64,000 bases of DNA. It comes from Vigna angularis. Taxonomy: Eukaryota; Streptophyta; Magnoliopsida; Fabales; Fabaceae. Position 1 is the first letter of the stretch; each line of letters starts with the position of its first letter. The stretch spans positions 8,528,501-8,592,500 of the forward strand of contig NC_068980.1 of the NCBI RefSeq assembly GCF_016808095.1. Reading direction: 5' to 3'. Positions 48,315 through 59,887 of the stretch are shown here, piece by piece. The notes under the pieces are model-generated. The model was not told where the DNA came from and ran no database searches. It saw nothing but the letters and a program-made list of their open reading frames with translations. The position numbers were made by a program, and so were the translations under genes.

Positions 48315-48316
<2 letters not shown>
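47359..48316. mobile_element. Fold-back element with about 300-bp inverted arms
   Basis: The left end GGGATTTGCTAACTTG and the right end, read in reverse, AGGTTTGCTAACTTGCG start inverted repeats that can be followed for about 300 bp. Shared landmarks are GTTTAGTAGACAAAAATA-type sequence, ATATATCATG, the CTCACCTCCCT block and ACTTATCCAATTT. Identity falls with scattered substitutions, so the arms have diverged. Between them is about 300 bp of AT-rich DNA. There is no transposase. The flanks are AT repeats, so a target duplication cannot be read. Long arms and short interior suggest a Mutator-type TIR element. Confidence 0.7.

Positions 48317-48376
<60 letters not shown>
48317..48376. repeat. 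(AT)n microsatellite
   Basis: About 60 bp of alternating AT at the right end of the fold-back element; a matching short AT tract lies at its left end. Confidence 0.95.
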
Positions 48377-48380
<4 letters not shown>

Positions 48381-50429
48381 TAAATAAAATAAATTTTAGT
48401 TAATTGAAATAAAAAATATTATAAGTAATATTGTATAAATAATTTTTTTATTATGCATAATTATTTAAATTTGGAAAAGTAGTTATTAAAATGGTAAATA
48501 ATTCTTTTATAATGAATAATTATTTAAATTTAAGAAAGTAGTTGTTAAAATGATAAAACTGAAAAATAATTTTTTATTATGAATAATTATTTAAATTCAA
48601 AAGTAGTAATTAAGAGGATAAAATTAAAAAATAAAAGAGAACAAAAAAATGTATCTTCTTTATATATAATTATAGATAATATATTGAGATTAAACTCGTT
48701 TAGAATTAATAATGTATTGTTTACACTAACAAAAGCATACATTATACTAATAATATATATTAAGAACAAACTCGTTTAGAATATTTTTTTCTACACTCAT
48801 TATGTAATTTTAGAATAATATATTACGTGAATATTTAATAATTTAAAATTTACATAAGAAATTATAAGCATTTTTAGAAGAAAAAAAACATAATAATTCT
48901 TTTTATAAGCTAGCAAATTTTACAATGTAAAAAATGAAAATAATTTATTTATAAACTAAAATTAACATTTTTATATCTAAGTTAAAAATTAAAAATTAAA
49001 AAAAATATAGGACAAAAATTTTATAAATTAGCTTATACATTAAATTATAAGTTTTAAAATGTTTTCGAAGAAATTCGTCCTAAATTATATCCCTAAATAG
49101 AGTTTTTGCATAGGGTTGAAGTGAATATTCCATTTTTTTTCTTGTTTTAGTTAAGTCATTCTATTAACTAAAAATTCAAATAATACAACTATATTTAAAA
49201 ATAACTCACCTGTTTTTTAAATTATGCCAAAAACCGTTATTAAATAATATATTCGAGAATCGATATTTAAACCAATAATAATACTGCAAATATAAGACTA
49301 AAAAAATTATGCAAATATTAACATATATAGTAATAACTCTCCGTCTTTAGTTTATCTGAATATTAATACACATTATTAGAATTAAATGTACTTTTAATTT
49401 ATTTAAATATATAAATATATTCTTTAATCTTCTAAATACAAAGAATTTGGTTTTAGTTTCTTCAAAGTAAGCACGTTTTAAGTGTGAGTTCATAAACAAA
49501 CATGATGATAAATAAACACAAAATGATTTATTTAAATATGATAGAGACCCGAACGACTAAAATATAATATAAATTAAAAAATATATCTTATGGTTTGGTT
49601 ATTTCATATGATGGGATTAGCTTGGAAGAAACCCTAAAAGCCATGCCTAATAAGTTGTATGAATATTGAATATGTAGCTTGGAAGAAACCTCTGTCTCTT
49701 ACTATTTAGGCTGAATTATCTGAATGTATAATAAAGAAACAAGATTATAAGAATATTTTTATTTTAAATTTTATGAAAACGGATTATTATCACATTTTGC
49801 TTTGTTATTTTTGTAAAGTTTTTTTGTTGTTTTCTTTTCTTTGAACTGTCTATTCTAATTTTTTCCTTCTACACAATTATGACAAGTGTGCATTTTCCCC
49901 TCACCTTCTTTTCAGAAAGTAGATGTCACCTTCTTTAAGCTGGTTGGCAACAATGGCTCCACGAAGGTTGACCAGAGTTCCAATAACAGAATGTTTGGTC
50001 TTTGCTCTAAAATACATTCCAACCAAAAAAGGTAACTCCACAAAAATTGCAAAATTTCAAATTTCAAATTTCAAATCAACACGGATTTTTGTCAAAATTG
50101 TACTTTAAGGAAAATGCATCAAATTTTAGCTTTAAAAACAATTTTGTTTTCTATTGAATTACTTTTTTATTCTTTCAATTTCTTATTCGGACATTTGATT
50201 ATTTTAGAGTTAAATATTTTTTTCTTTATTTACATGTGGAATTAGATTTCTTCCCACATATATATAAAATTTATTTTTATATTCAATGCATAAAATATTT
50301 ATCCGAAACTAAAAAAAATAGAATATGTGACTAGCATCTCATTTAATAATATAAAAATATAAAAATATAAAAATTAAATATTATATATGATAATAGAACT
50401 ACTAGATGAAAACAAACTTATAAAAGACA
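48377..50429. other. Very AT-rich intergenic DNA
   Basis: At 48420-48615 a unit of about 65 bp containing AATAATTATTTAAATT is repeated three times with divergence. A GC-richer exon-like patch lies at 49905-50035 (see findings). No intact gene seen. Confidence 0.5.
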
Positions 50430-53050
50430 AGAGATTTATCTTTGTAGAACCATTTAACAATCCATCTGATTCACCCTTACCTCTTGCTGGAATAACTGAA
50501 AAGATGTTTCCCTAAACTCAAACTATTTAGGTGATCATTGTAAAAGAGAAAAACAAAAGTAAAGGTAATGGTAAAACAATTCATCATAATAAAATAGAAT
50601 TCCATCATATATTGTATTACACACATAATAAAACATTCATTCTAATCATATCACAAACTTAGACTTGATTCATCCGGATATAGTTTGAATGTCGAACTAT
50701 GGTAGTTTATGCACTTGTAGTGATAATACAGTTGACCCACCCAAGCTACCATACAATATTAGTCCGAAAAATGTTTGTGGCCAAGGTAAATCCTCTAGAC
50801 AAGGACCTTCTGCTACTCTCCACGACATAATCATCCATCTCTACTTGAGATTGAGGTTATTGAGAGTGTCATAATAAACCACTAGTACAAAGCTCCATAC
50901 ATTCATATTCATAACAATACACGGTATCGCCATATAACATCTTTATGAAGGTCATGAAATTATGTCCATCAATACCATTCACTCAATCAACAACATACTT
51001 TAGATTTTCAGTACTTAAAACCCCTAACAATGGACCAAAACGTGATAGAATACACCATAGGAACCAAGTATCAGCTCTAGCTCCAAGTTTACCTAACTCA
51101 ACACTTCCACAAGTCCTAAATGACTTAAGAATTGACTCTAAACCACTGGTTTCACCCTCTAACCATTTTCTCAAAAACATAATTGCTAAAAGCCCTAAAA
51201 ATGGAGTAAAACCTTCTACAACCATCATATAGACTCACATATTCCCATAACAGATTTCTATCCACTCTAAATACCAACAAGTCACAAATGACACTAGAAT
51301 TTGGTTTAAATCACCATTTCTCCTTTTGGACCTCACTTCTAAACTTTACCTATCAAAACCTTCCTTTTTACTAAAGAAAAGACTTATAACTTAGTCCAAC
51401 CCACTTTTTCTCAATAATTATTACCAAATGACACCACCAACATCTCAACAACATTATTCATAACAAGAATCAATTCCAAACATAATCAACAAGATATACT
51501 AACATCATTCACACAAGAATCATCATTCCCAAACCATGCAATAAATAATAACAGTCATCTTTACTACCATCAACAACATGCATTAGTTCCGCACACCATT
51601 AAACAACAATTCTTTCATCACACACTACTGCAAAAACAATATATAACTTCACGCATTCAACGTCCAACCACTGAATAACCAACGTTAAAATGACCGGTAA
51701 CATTTTTTTAAATAAATGCAATTATTAGACGTCGTTTATAATGGTAATTCGACATCAATTTATTATATTGTATAAATTTTGTGAAAATGCTTGGCGCGAA
51801 GGTCAAAATGTATTTTCGTATGACGTCAAATTCCCTAAAACTAAACATCAAAAGGATATAAAACGTCGAATGTCCCAGCGTTAGACGTTAAAAGGTTAGT
51901 GAATTCAATAAAAATTTAAGCGGGAGATTGGAAATTCATTCACTTTATCTTAGCGCGCGATACCCTCTTCTCTGCTCAAACTTTTCTTCAACGAAGTTTG
52001 ACGACCATCACATGTAATCTTTCTTTCATTTGTTACAAATGCATGTTAATTAACTACTTTAGGTATGATTTTCGTTTGTTTTGACCGATTATTTTCGCGT
52101 TCTTGTCCTTCATAGGCGCATTCTGCTCTCTCTCTCTCTCACTGGTGGCAACACTTTATTCCAACGAACACACCTTTTGAATGTTAGTTTTCATTTTCGT
52201 TTTGAAAAACTTATTTGTTGAACTTGTTTGTTGTTTTTTTTCATTGAACTTGTTTGTTGTTGTTGTTTGGTTGAACCTGTTTATTGTTGTTGTTTAATTG
52301 AACTTGTTTGTTGTTTGTTATTTTTGTTTATTGTTGATACTATACTACACGCTCATAGTTCATGCTTTATAAAATACCAAAAACTGAAATTTGTTCTTTT
52401 TCTGCTTTTCAGGTCTTGTAGAGTTGTAAAAAAGGATCACAATTAATTAAAAAAAACAAAAAAAATTGATTAATGTCGAATATTGACAAAATTCGACGTA
52501 AATTTTCTTTACGTCGAATTGTTCTATGTTCGACGTAAATTTAATGTTTTTGGATATGACGCCGACCTCGAATTCAATGTGAAAGGCTGAAAAACATCGA
52601 CGTTATATGGAGCTTTTGTACTAGTGATAATTTAACTAGAATAGAACACTAGCTTCCCTTACCTTTCACCTAAGCTATTGAATTCTACGAATGTTGAAAC
52701 TCTTGCTTCCGACTCAAGAACTCTAGAAACGGCTACAAATCACCAAATTGTGGTCAAAGTGAGTCCTTAGGACCATAGGTTGACAAAGAACTAAGAGAAA
52801 AACACCAAGGAGACAAGAAAAGAGGTTTTCCTAACATGAAAATTAAAGAAAAAAGAGGTAGAAACTTACTTGCTCTAAACCAAGAACTGCTCGGTTAGAA
52901 ATGGAGGTCACTTAATTGCGATCTCATAGGAACTTCCTAATCATCAAATAGATAACCGAGGAGTGAGATTTATTAAAGAGAAGGAAGATAACACTAAGAG
53001 GAATACTTTGAGAGATTGTTTGTGTTTTAATTAATGACACAAGTTTAATA
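50430..53050 (+). mobile_element. LTR-like dispersed repeat, copy 3, diverged and interrupted by a CACTA element
   Basis: Same orientation as copy 1. Landmarks in order: AGGTGATCATTGTAAAAG, GACTTGATTCATCCGGA with GTCGAACTATGGT, the AAGGACCTTCTGCTACTCTC block, then after the insertion CACTAGCTTCCCTTACCTTT. It lacks the dense CGCATAGCGA array of the other two copies. It is much more diverged than copies 1 and 2 are from each other. Both boundaries are approximate. Confidence 0.55.
51623..52626. mobile_element. Non-autonomous CACTA element, about 1.0 kb
   Basis: Ends are CACTACTGCAAAAAC on the left and, in reverse complement, CACTAGTACAAAAGC on the right. Flanking triplets are ACA and ATA, a 2/3 match for a 3-bp target duplication. 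The subterminal parts carry repeated GACGT/GTCGAA words that form hairpins, such as ACGTCGAA...TTCGACGT around 52500-52535. No transposase; the centre (51955-52440) has short unrecognised frames and a TTGTTGTTGTTTG-rich stretch. It inserted into LTR-like copy 3. Confidence 0.75.
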
Positions 53051-53903
53051 AATTCTATAGATACTAATGAATTATTTTAATTTTAAAATATTTAGTTTTA
53101 TTATTTTAAAACACTTAATACTTTATTTCCTAAGTAATACTTTATTTTCTAAGTTATACTTTATTTTCTAAGTTGTTCCATTAACAATATAACGTGGTTG
53201 ATTCGGAACACATTTTATACATTACTAAAATATAAAATATAAATGAATTTTATATAAATTTTGTAAGATGGATGAATTATAATTCCATATATAAGTATAA
53301 ACACTAAAAATATATACTTAATTTATTATTTTATTTTAGAAAAAATTCTATACTTTTAATATATATTAAAATATTTTTTTTTATATACCTTGTTTAGTTA
53401 ATTCTCTTAATAGCTTCAGTAACACTGTAAATAAAATGATATTTAACTATTCTAATTTAACCGCATTGTTTAAATTCAATCTTAGGGATACAATGGTATT
53501 AATTAAATATCTATATAAAAAGAAAATATATTTAACAATTTAAAAAAAAATTGTAATATATATTCTTTTTTATTATTACGTATGACATAATTTGTTTGAA
53601 ATTGTAGAAATCTTCAATTAGACATGAATATATAATATTTTTTGTTTTTAAATGGGTGTAGGGAGAATATATACAGTGGTCTCATATTCATTTTTGGTTT
53701 AAATTATTAAAACAATTATTTTATTTCATTAAATAATATAAAAAAGTTATGTTAATTAATGTGATTTGATCTTTAATTTTCTATCTTAATTTTAAGATTC
53801 ACATCTCATATTTTTTTATAACTATTTAAATTTTACTGAATTGGTGGTTATATAATTATAAATTTATTTTCTTATATTTGAAAAAAAATGTATTATGTTA
53901 TCA
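53051..53903. other. AT-rich intergenic DNA
   Basis: No genes or paired repeats seen beyond short AT-rich words such as TTATTTTCTAAGT repeated near 53130-53170. Confidence 0.55.
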
Positions 53904-53911
53904 TTAATACT

Positions 53912-54451
53912 AGAGTTGTCAAAACGGGTCACCCGGTTCAACCCGGCCCGGTCCACCATGGGTTGGTCACTTAATGAGTCAACTCAACCCGACTCATTTA
54001 TTAGCGAGCCAAATCCGGTCCAATCCACCACGAGTTGGTGGGTAAACGGGTTGGCTCACTAGCTCACTTAATTACAATTCTTTTAAAATAAAAAATAATT
54101 AGAAACTTTTTATAATTTAAATCTAAACAAATTTTACTCCCAAATTTCGCTCCCAACATGAGTGTTTAATTAATTTTAAAAATAAAGAACTTAAATAATT
54201 TTTTCAAGCAAAAAAAAATAATAAATATTTTTTTATAAAATTAAAATTAAATTTTAATAAAATAAAATTAGGTAGGTGGGTTGGTGGGTCAACCCGGCCC
54301 ACCACGAGTTCAACCCGCATGAGCCGGATTTAAATGAGCCGGGTTGAAATCTGACCAGCATAAAAAATTATAATTTTTTCAAACCCAACCTGGCCCGAAC
54401 CCATGGTGAGCCGGGTTGGCCCACGGGTTATGACCCATTTTGACCACTCTA
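53912..54451. mobile_element. hAT-type MITE, 540 bp
   Basis: Flanked by a perfect 8-bp target duplication ATTAATAC (53904-53911 and 54452-54459). Terminal inverted repeats are TAGAGTTGTCAAAA on the left and TAGAGTGGTCAAAA read from the right, followed on both sides by GGGTCA and AACCCGG/CCGGGTT-rich subterminal DNA. The centre is AT-rich with no open frame. Size, 8-bp duplication and TAGAG start fit the hAT superfamily. Confidence 0.88.
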
Positions 54452-54459
54452 ATTAATAC

Positions 54460-54955
54460 ATAATATCTCATTTTTTTTATGCAAAATTTTGATTTATTTA
54501 ATATTTGAAATAGTAAAAGGATGGTGTCTTTAGTTAGTCATGAAGACTAACTTTCAACTTTGATATCATCTTTCGAGAAAAGATTTATCAGGATTCACCG
54601 AAGAGACACTATACAAATAAGATATGAGTCTAACTCATATTTGGAATTGGCACCATCTCCAACTCAAAATCTTAAAATAATAAGTTTATGAATATTTTTT
54701 TTCTTATAATTCAAGTTTCTCACAGTTACTCAAAGTAAGATTTAAACTCACACTTAGATTTTCAATCAGTGGGATATGTGTATTCTCATTCCCTTTGATG
54801 AGACGAAGATGAAAAAAAATTCCATCTCCATTAAATATAAAATTGGAAATATAAATAAATTTTTACTTAGAGATGATTAAACTCGTATCTAGCCATTATC
54901 ATATATGTATGCATACTTATTAAAATGAATTTGTCTAAACCTTTTAATATTACTA
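54460..54955. other. AT-rich intergenic DNA
   Basis: No coding signal. Confidence 0.5.
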
Positions 54956-55949
54956 ATTCTAGCCAAAAGTACTCACACCAATCAACTAAAAGCATTCAAA
55001 AGTCATATCCTTTTTTTCCTATTTCTCATAGTCCTTGTATCATTCCCCAATCTCCTCACTTTCCATCTGGTCTTTATTGTTCTCAAAACCTCCCATTTAC
55101 TCCAATATCATGTCTTAATGTCCCCTCTTTATTATTTAACGCTTTTATCTTCTATGTATAACAATCCTAATGATTATCAATCAAGTAAGCATTTTATCTA
55201 TCATGTCATTTAACATTGGGCCTATTGCCTAATCGATATTGAACCTAACACCACACAGTTCATTTAGCCTTAGTATCACAAAGCGTAAGGCTAAAAGTTC
55301 TTTGCAACAAATCCAATCATTGACCCAATCAATATCAGGCTTATTGACCCAATCAGTATTGGGCCTAACACCACACATTTTAGACTAAATCCAATCATTG
55401 ACCTAATCAGACATTAGGCTTATTGACTCAATCATTTTTCTAATAATTGGCAATTTCAAACCTTACCCAACCTTTGAGCATCCATTGGTATTGGATCTGA
55501 TGTCCAAGTCAGCTTTTGTCCTAATGACCTAATCAATATTGCATCTAACACCACATATCCCTCTAACCTTTAGTCTAAAAGACTAAAAAGGTTATAAAAT
55601 GCGAAGAAAACACTTCTTATCAATCAATGTTGAGCCCAATGATGAGATCAATATTTGACCTGCCACCCATATCACCCTTCAAAAATCACTATATTATATT
55701 CTATTTTACTTACTAAGCGCTTACTTATGATGACTAAGTATCTACTTCAAGTAAATGTTACCATTGCGTTCTTTGAATGAACACCTAAGTCGATGTAAAG
55801 TTATAATCAAATACTAAACACTTATGTTAATGTTTCTAAATCGAAACTTTTCCCACATGCCTTAGTTTCACGTTAATGTTGTTTGACCAAATGAGATGTA
55901 AACTACCTTAATTGTACCTTAATCAGATAATACATAATAATATTTTTTT

Positions 55950-56330
55950 TTTCGATTAGGTGAATCTTTCTCCTTCATACCTAATCTTTTTCCGTTAGGA
56001 TGATAATTAGTCATCTTTTCGCTAAGCAAATGATACTTGATAATCATTTTATCGATCGGATGATTCTTAGTTATAATTTAGGATAATACTTTATTATCTT
56101 TCTTCTTCAAGATGATACCTAATCATCATTTTACCGACAAGATGATTCTTGATCATCATTTTACCAATAAGATGATTCTTGATTCCCATTTAGGATAATA
56201 CCTTATCATCTTTCTTCTTTTGGATGATACCTGATCATCTTTTAACTGACTACATGATTCTTGATTCTCATTTTATCGATCAAATGGTTCTTGATCATCA
56301 TTTAGGATGATAATTAATCAATTTTCCCCT
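55950..56330. repeat. Degenerate array of GATGATTCTTGATCATCATTT-type units
   Basis: Units of about 30-40 bp built around GATGAT(A/T)C and TGATCATCATTTTACC recur roughly ten times inside the 54.96-58.26 kb block. Confidence 0.7.
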
Positions 56331-56489
56331 TTTACTATGATAGATTTCCTTTTACCTTTGTTTAGTAGTGCAAATCGTCTTACGTCTCCTTTCTTTCTTT
56401 ATGGACGCTTTGTTAGGTTGCCTTTCATCTTCTTTAGACACTTTAAAATGTCCCCATTTATTTCTTTTTGGGCATCTTGAAAGGTTGCC

Positions 56490-56870
56490 AATATTTTTAG
56501 TTCCTTGATAGGTCACTAGGTGCATTGAAATGTCAACTTAATTTTTGGTTTTAGTGCCAAAGGTCATTAGACACCTTGAAATGTCACCTTAACTTTTGGG
56601 TTTAGTACCTTGAAATGACACCTTAATTTTTGGGTTGAGTGCCTTGAAAGGTCACTAGTTCTTCTTGATGAGCACCTTGATAGATAATCTCGAGTCGAGC
56701 TAGTTGTCTTTTAAATTGATCTTTAAATTTGACTATTACAAGACGCCTTGAAAGGTCACCTTAACTTTTGAATTTAGTGCATTGAAATTTCATCTTAATT
56801 TTTGGGTTTAGTGCTTGAAAGGTCACTATTTCTTCTTCATGAGTACCTTGATAGATAATCCCTTGTCGAG
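56490..56870. repeat. Degenerate array of CCTTGAAAGGTCACCTTAA units
   Basis: The phrase (C)CTTGAAA(G/T)GTCAC and TTTTGGGTTTAGTGC recur about every 45-50 bp. A longer copy, CACTATTTCTTCTTCATGAG with CACCTTGATAGATAATC-type sequence, appears twice (about 56655 and 56825). Confidence 0.7.
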
Positions 56871-58260
56871 CTGGTCTTTTACATTGATCTTTAAAGTTCA
56901 CTGTTGTGTTCTTCCTCCTTTAAAGTTCTCCTTAATGCCCATTTTTCCTTTTGGATTCTCCTTTCTTTCAATGCTCATCAAATTTCTCTATTTAATTCAT
57001 GTCTTTTTTCATGACTTGAACACCTAAGTTATCAGTTTTAAACTTCTCATTTATTATCCCATATTCTCGTCATAGTGATCCCATTAGCATTAGGTTAAAT
57101 ACTAGATCTAATCGGTTTAAAGCCTAACAACTAATCGACTTTAGGCCTAATACTACACAGCCCTAAACCATAACTTTTTATAAAGCTTAAGGCTAAATAA
57201 AAATATTTAGCATTAAATAAAGAAAAAATTGATCTTTGAAACCTGGACTTTAATTGGTACCTCGGCTTAAACCTAACCAGCCTTGGGTCTAATTCTACAA
57301 AATTCGTCATGAGTAAACATTATTCCTCAACATATTCAACTAGATAAATGATGAAACATACTTCAAACACCACTACAAAGAAAAAAAATAACAATTGAGT
57401 GATCATGTTTAGTGAGAAGATCCCCAAAAATCAAATAGAATGAAAAAAAAAATCGAGAAAAAGGAGAAATCAAGTTATCCTGAATTATTCTCTATCAAAA
57501 TGGGATTTTAATAATCAATCGATCATAGTGTCTTAACACAATGTAGACAATGCAAAACCAATCCAATCATCATACTAATTCTAGAGATATTCAATCCAAT
57601 CAAACCACATTCATCGATCACAAACATCATATAGTTCGTCATAACCTTAGAATGGTAAATGATAGCATAGGGTGTGAACACTTCACACTTTCATCCAATT
57701 GTTTGAGATACTATGCATTAGAAAACTAAAATTTTGGGCATCGGGAAGTATTTCACCAAAACCCTATGGTGGACTCCAAAATCTATAACCGAAAAGTACT
57801 AAGATCAATAAGCTAAAAACATTCAAAAGTCATCTTCCTTTCTCCTATTTCTTAGAGTTTCTTTATATTCATTATTCCTCAATCTCCTCGATTCCTTCGA
57901 GTCTTTATTATCCTCAAAACCCCTTGTATATTTCAATATCTTGTCTTCAACATCTCTTCTTTATTATTTGACACTTTATTCTCTATGTATAACCACCCTA
58001 ATGATTATAAATCAAGTTAGTGTTTTCATATCATTGGATGTTAAACTTATTGCCTCAATTGATATTGATACTGAGTCTAACACTACACAACTCTCTTAGC
58101 CTTAACATGGTAAAAAGTAAGGCTAAAAGTTTTTTACACCAAATATATGATTGAATCAATCAACATTGTATTTATTGACTCAATTGGTATTTAACTTATT
58201 GACTCAATCAATATTTGACTTATTGACCCAATGATATTAGGCCTAACACCACACTAATTG

Positions 58261-58834
58261 TTTTTAAAATTGATTAATTTAGATTAATTAGTAAATTCCT
58301 TTAGAAGAGAAAAACGATTCCAACACCTTTTTCTTTTTGTCTATTTTTCATTATTTGAAATTTCACTTAAAATATATTTGAAAGAATGCATATAGTCTTA
58401 CGTTATTATTGATATGTTTTATTTATTTATTGAGTTTGGTTGTTCCACTTTAACATTTTCATTCTCCTTCGTAACCTCTTTTTCTTATTTTGGTCCAACC
58501 CCTAAGAAGAATTAAGAATGAGAAGCGTGTGACATGATCCACTTTAAAAAAAGACAACAATGAGGTAACTTAATTTGTACCCTTAAATATAATATAAAAT
58601 AAACATGTGGCTATTATTCAACCCCTCCAACTTACTTCGATAGTTGCACTCATACTTTTAATTAATTAAAAACCAACTCTTATTATAAAAAGGAGTCTCA
58701 GACGTTGAAGTTTGCAGAAAATTAGCTCTAAGGATCGTCAAAGCCTTAAAAGTCATTCAGCCCACAAAATAATTTGAACAAAAACTAAGGCCCAAAGAAT
58801 AATATAAATAAAAATACAAATACTCTAACTTGAA
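58261..58834. other. Intergenic DNA left of the transposase locus
   Basis: AT-rich, no genes recognised. Confidence 0.5.
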
Positions 58835-58872
58835 GCACCAGTGGTAGAATAGTATTCTGCTACGGTACACCG
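58835..58872 (+). pseudogene. tRNA-Gly-derived relic
   Basis: GCACCAGTGGTAGAATAGTA and the following TTCTGCTACGGTACA reproduce the 5' half of a plant tRNA-Gly(GCC) gene, but eight bases of the D-arm are missing (as if one of two GTGGT repeats was lost) and the anticodon stem/loop has changes. A GGGTTTGATTCGAG-like string at about 58932 resembles the T-arm but is displaced by about 50 bp of T-rich DNA. It cannot fold as a normal tRNA. It may be a dead tRNA gene or the head of a tRNA-derived SINE. Confidence 0.6.
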
Positions 58873-58999
58873 CATTTTCTTTTTCGTTTTTTTTTCTAAA
58901 TATGGATGATAATATTCATTTGATAAATGTAGGGTTTGATTCGAGAAAGCTGGAATCAAATAAAGGGTTTAAAGAAAAGTAAAATAGTAGGGTATATCC

Positions 59000-59871
59000 T
59001 GATACTGAACCTCCACCCCCACACATCTCTTTCTCCACCTCCCCTTTACTTTTTTGCCCCTTCCTCCATCTTTCCTTTACTATTTTGCCCCTCAGTAAAA
59101 TTTTATTTTTAAAATTATTATTTTTTAATTTTATTCATTTATAACATATTTCACTGATAACCTACGTAGTTCCTTGTATGAGTAAAATATTTTTCTGCAA
59201 AGCTTGGTGATCGTGAAAAGAATTATCAAGCAATCTTCCTCTTGTTCTCGGTGCAGTACGTGGTACAGTGCGTTTGTGGTGTAGTGTCCTTGTCGTGGTT
59301 CCTCTCCAGGTACGTAGTCATAATCCTTCCTATAATCCTAAACCCTAAACCCTTCCCATACTTCCAATAATCCTTTTAATATCCAAGCCTATAATCCTTG
59401 CATGAGCCGCAAAACGCAGTAAAATAAAACCGAAACATAAAAGGAACACTGCCTCTGGACGGATGACATCCTTCAACGGATGTCAACATCCGTTTAAGGC
59501 GAAACGGATGTCGACATCCGTTTTGCCTTAAACGGATGTTGACATCCGTTGAAGGATGTCATCCGTCCAGAGGTAGTTTCCTTTTACGTTTCGTTTTTAT
59601 TTTATTTGTTTATTTTATTTACAGTAATTTATATTTAAATTTATAATTTTAAATGTTATATATGGTTAGTTTTTAAACGTAATAATTTTGTTAAAATATG
59701 AATTTGTTATAGATGATTTTTGTATCTTTAATTCTTTAATAATTTGATAATTATATAAAAAATTATTTATTACTCTATTTATATCAAATATATAATTTAA
59801 TTATATTAATATTTTTATATTTGTTTGATTAATTATTAATTATGTTAATAAGGGTCATTATAATTTTGTAG
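59000..59871 (+). promoter_or_regulatory. Likely promoter, 5'-UTR exon and leader intron of the OTU-MULE gene
   Basis: At 59010-59095 a pyrimidine-rich unit (CCTTTACTTTTTTGCCCC and CCTTTACTATTTTGCCCC) is duplicated. A non-coding exon could end at 59309 with donor GTACGT (59310), and the acceptor TTTTGTAG ends at 59871, 16 bp before the ATG at 59888. Telomere-like AACCCTAAACCC lies near 59340. The leader intron contains the large palindrome at 59452-59573. Inferred from signals only. Confidence 0.45.
59452..59573. repeat. 122-bp nested near-perfect palindrome
   Basis: Left arm and right arm (61 bp each) are reverse complements with one mismatch, centred on GTCGAC at 59510-59515 with no loop. 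Inside, the smaller palindrome ACGGATGT-CA/CG/TG-ACATCCGT occurs three times side by side. Beyond the arms, complementarity continues imperfectly (AAAATAAAAcCGAAACaTAAAAGG on the left against its mirror on the right) to about 59420-59605. Confidence 0.97.
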
Positions 59872-59887
59872 GTGATTATTATTTAAA

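Larger units (their letters stand above)
54961..58260. repeat. Degenerate direct-repeat pair bracketing 2.3 kb, possible decayed LTR element
   Basis: A segment of about 490 bp at 54961-55455 and one at 57795-58255 match in order: AAAAGTACT, CATTCAAAAGTCAT, CAATCTCCTC, TTTATTATTTGACA-type, TCTATGTATAAC, AATGATTAT, AGCCTTA...AAGGCTAAAAGTT, and TTGACTCAATC. They are in direct orientation and well diverged. The interior has no gag or pol motif, only repeated words. If they are LTRs the element is non-autonomous or eroded; TG...CA ends and a target duplication were not found. Confidence 0.55.
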
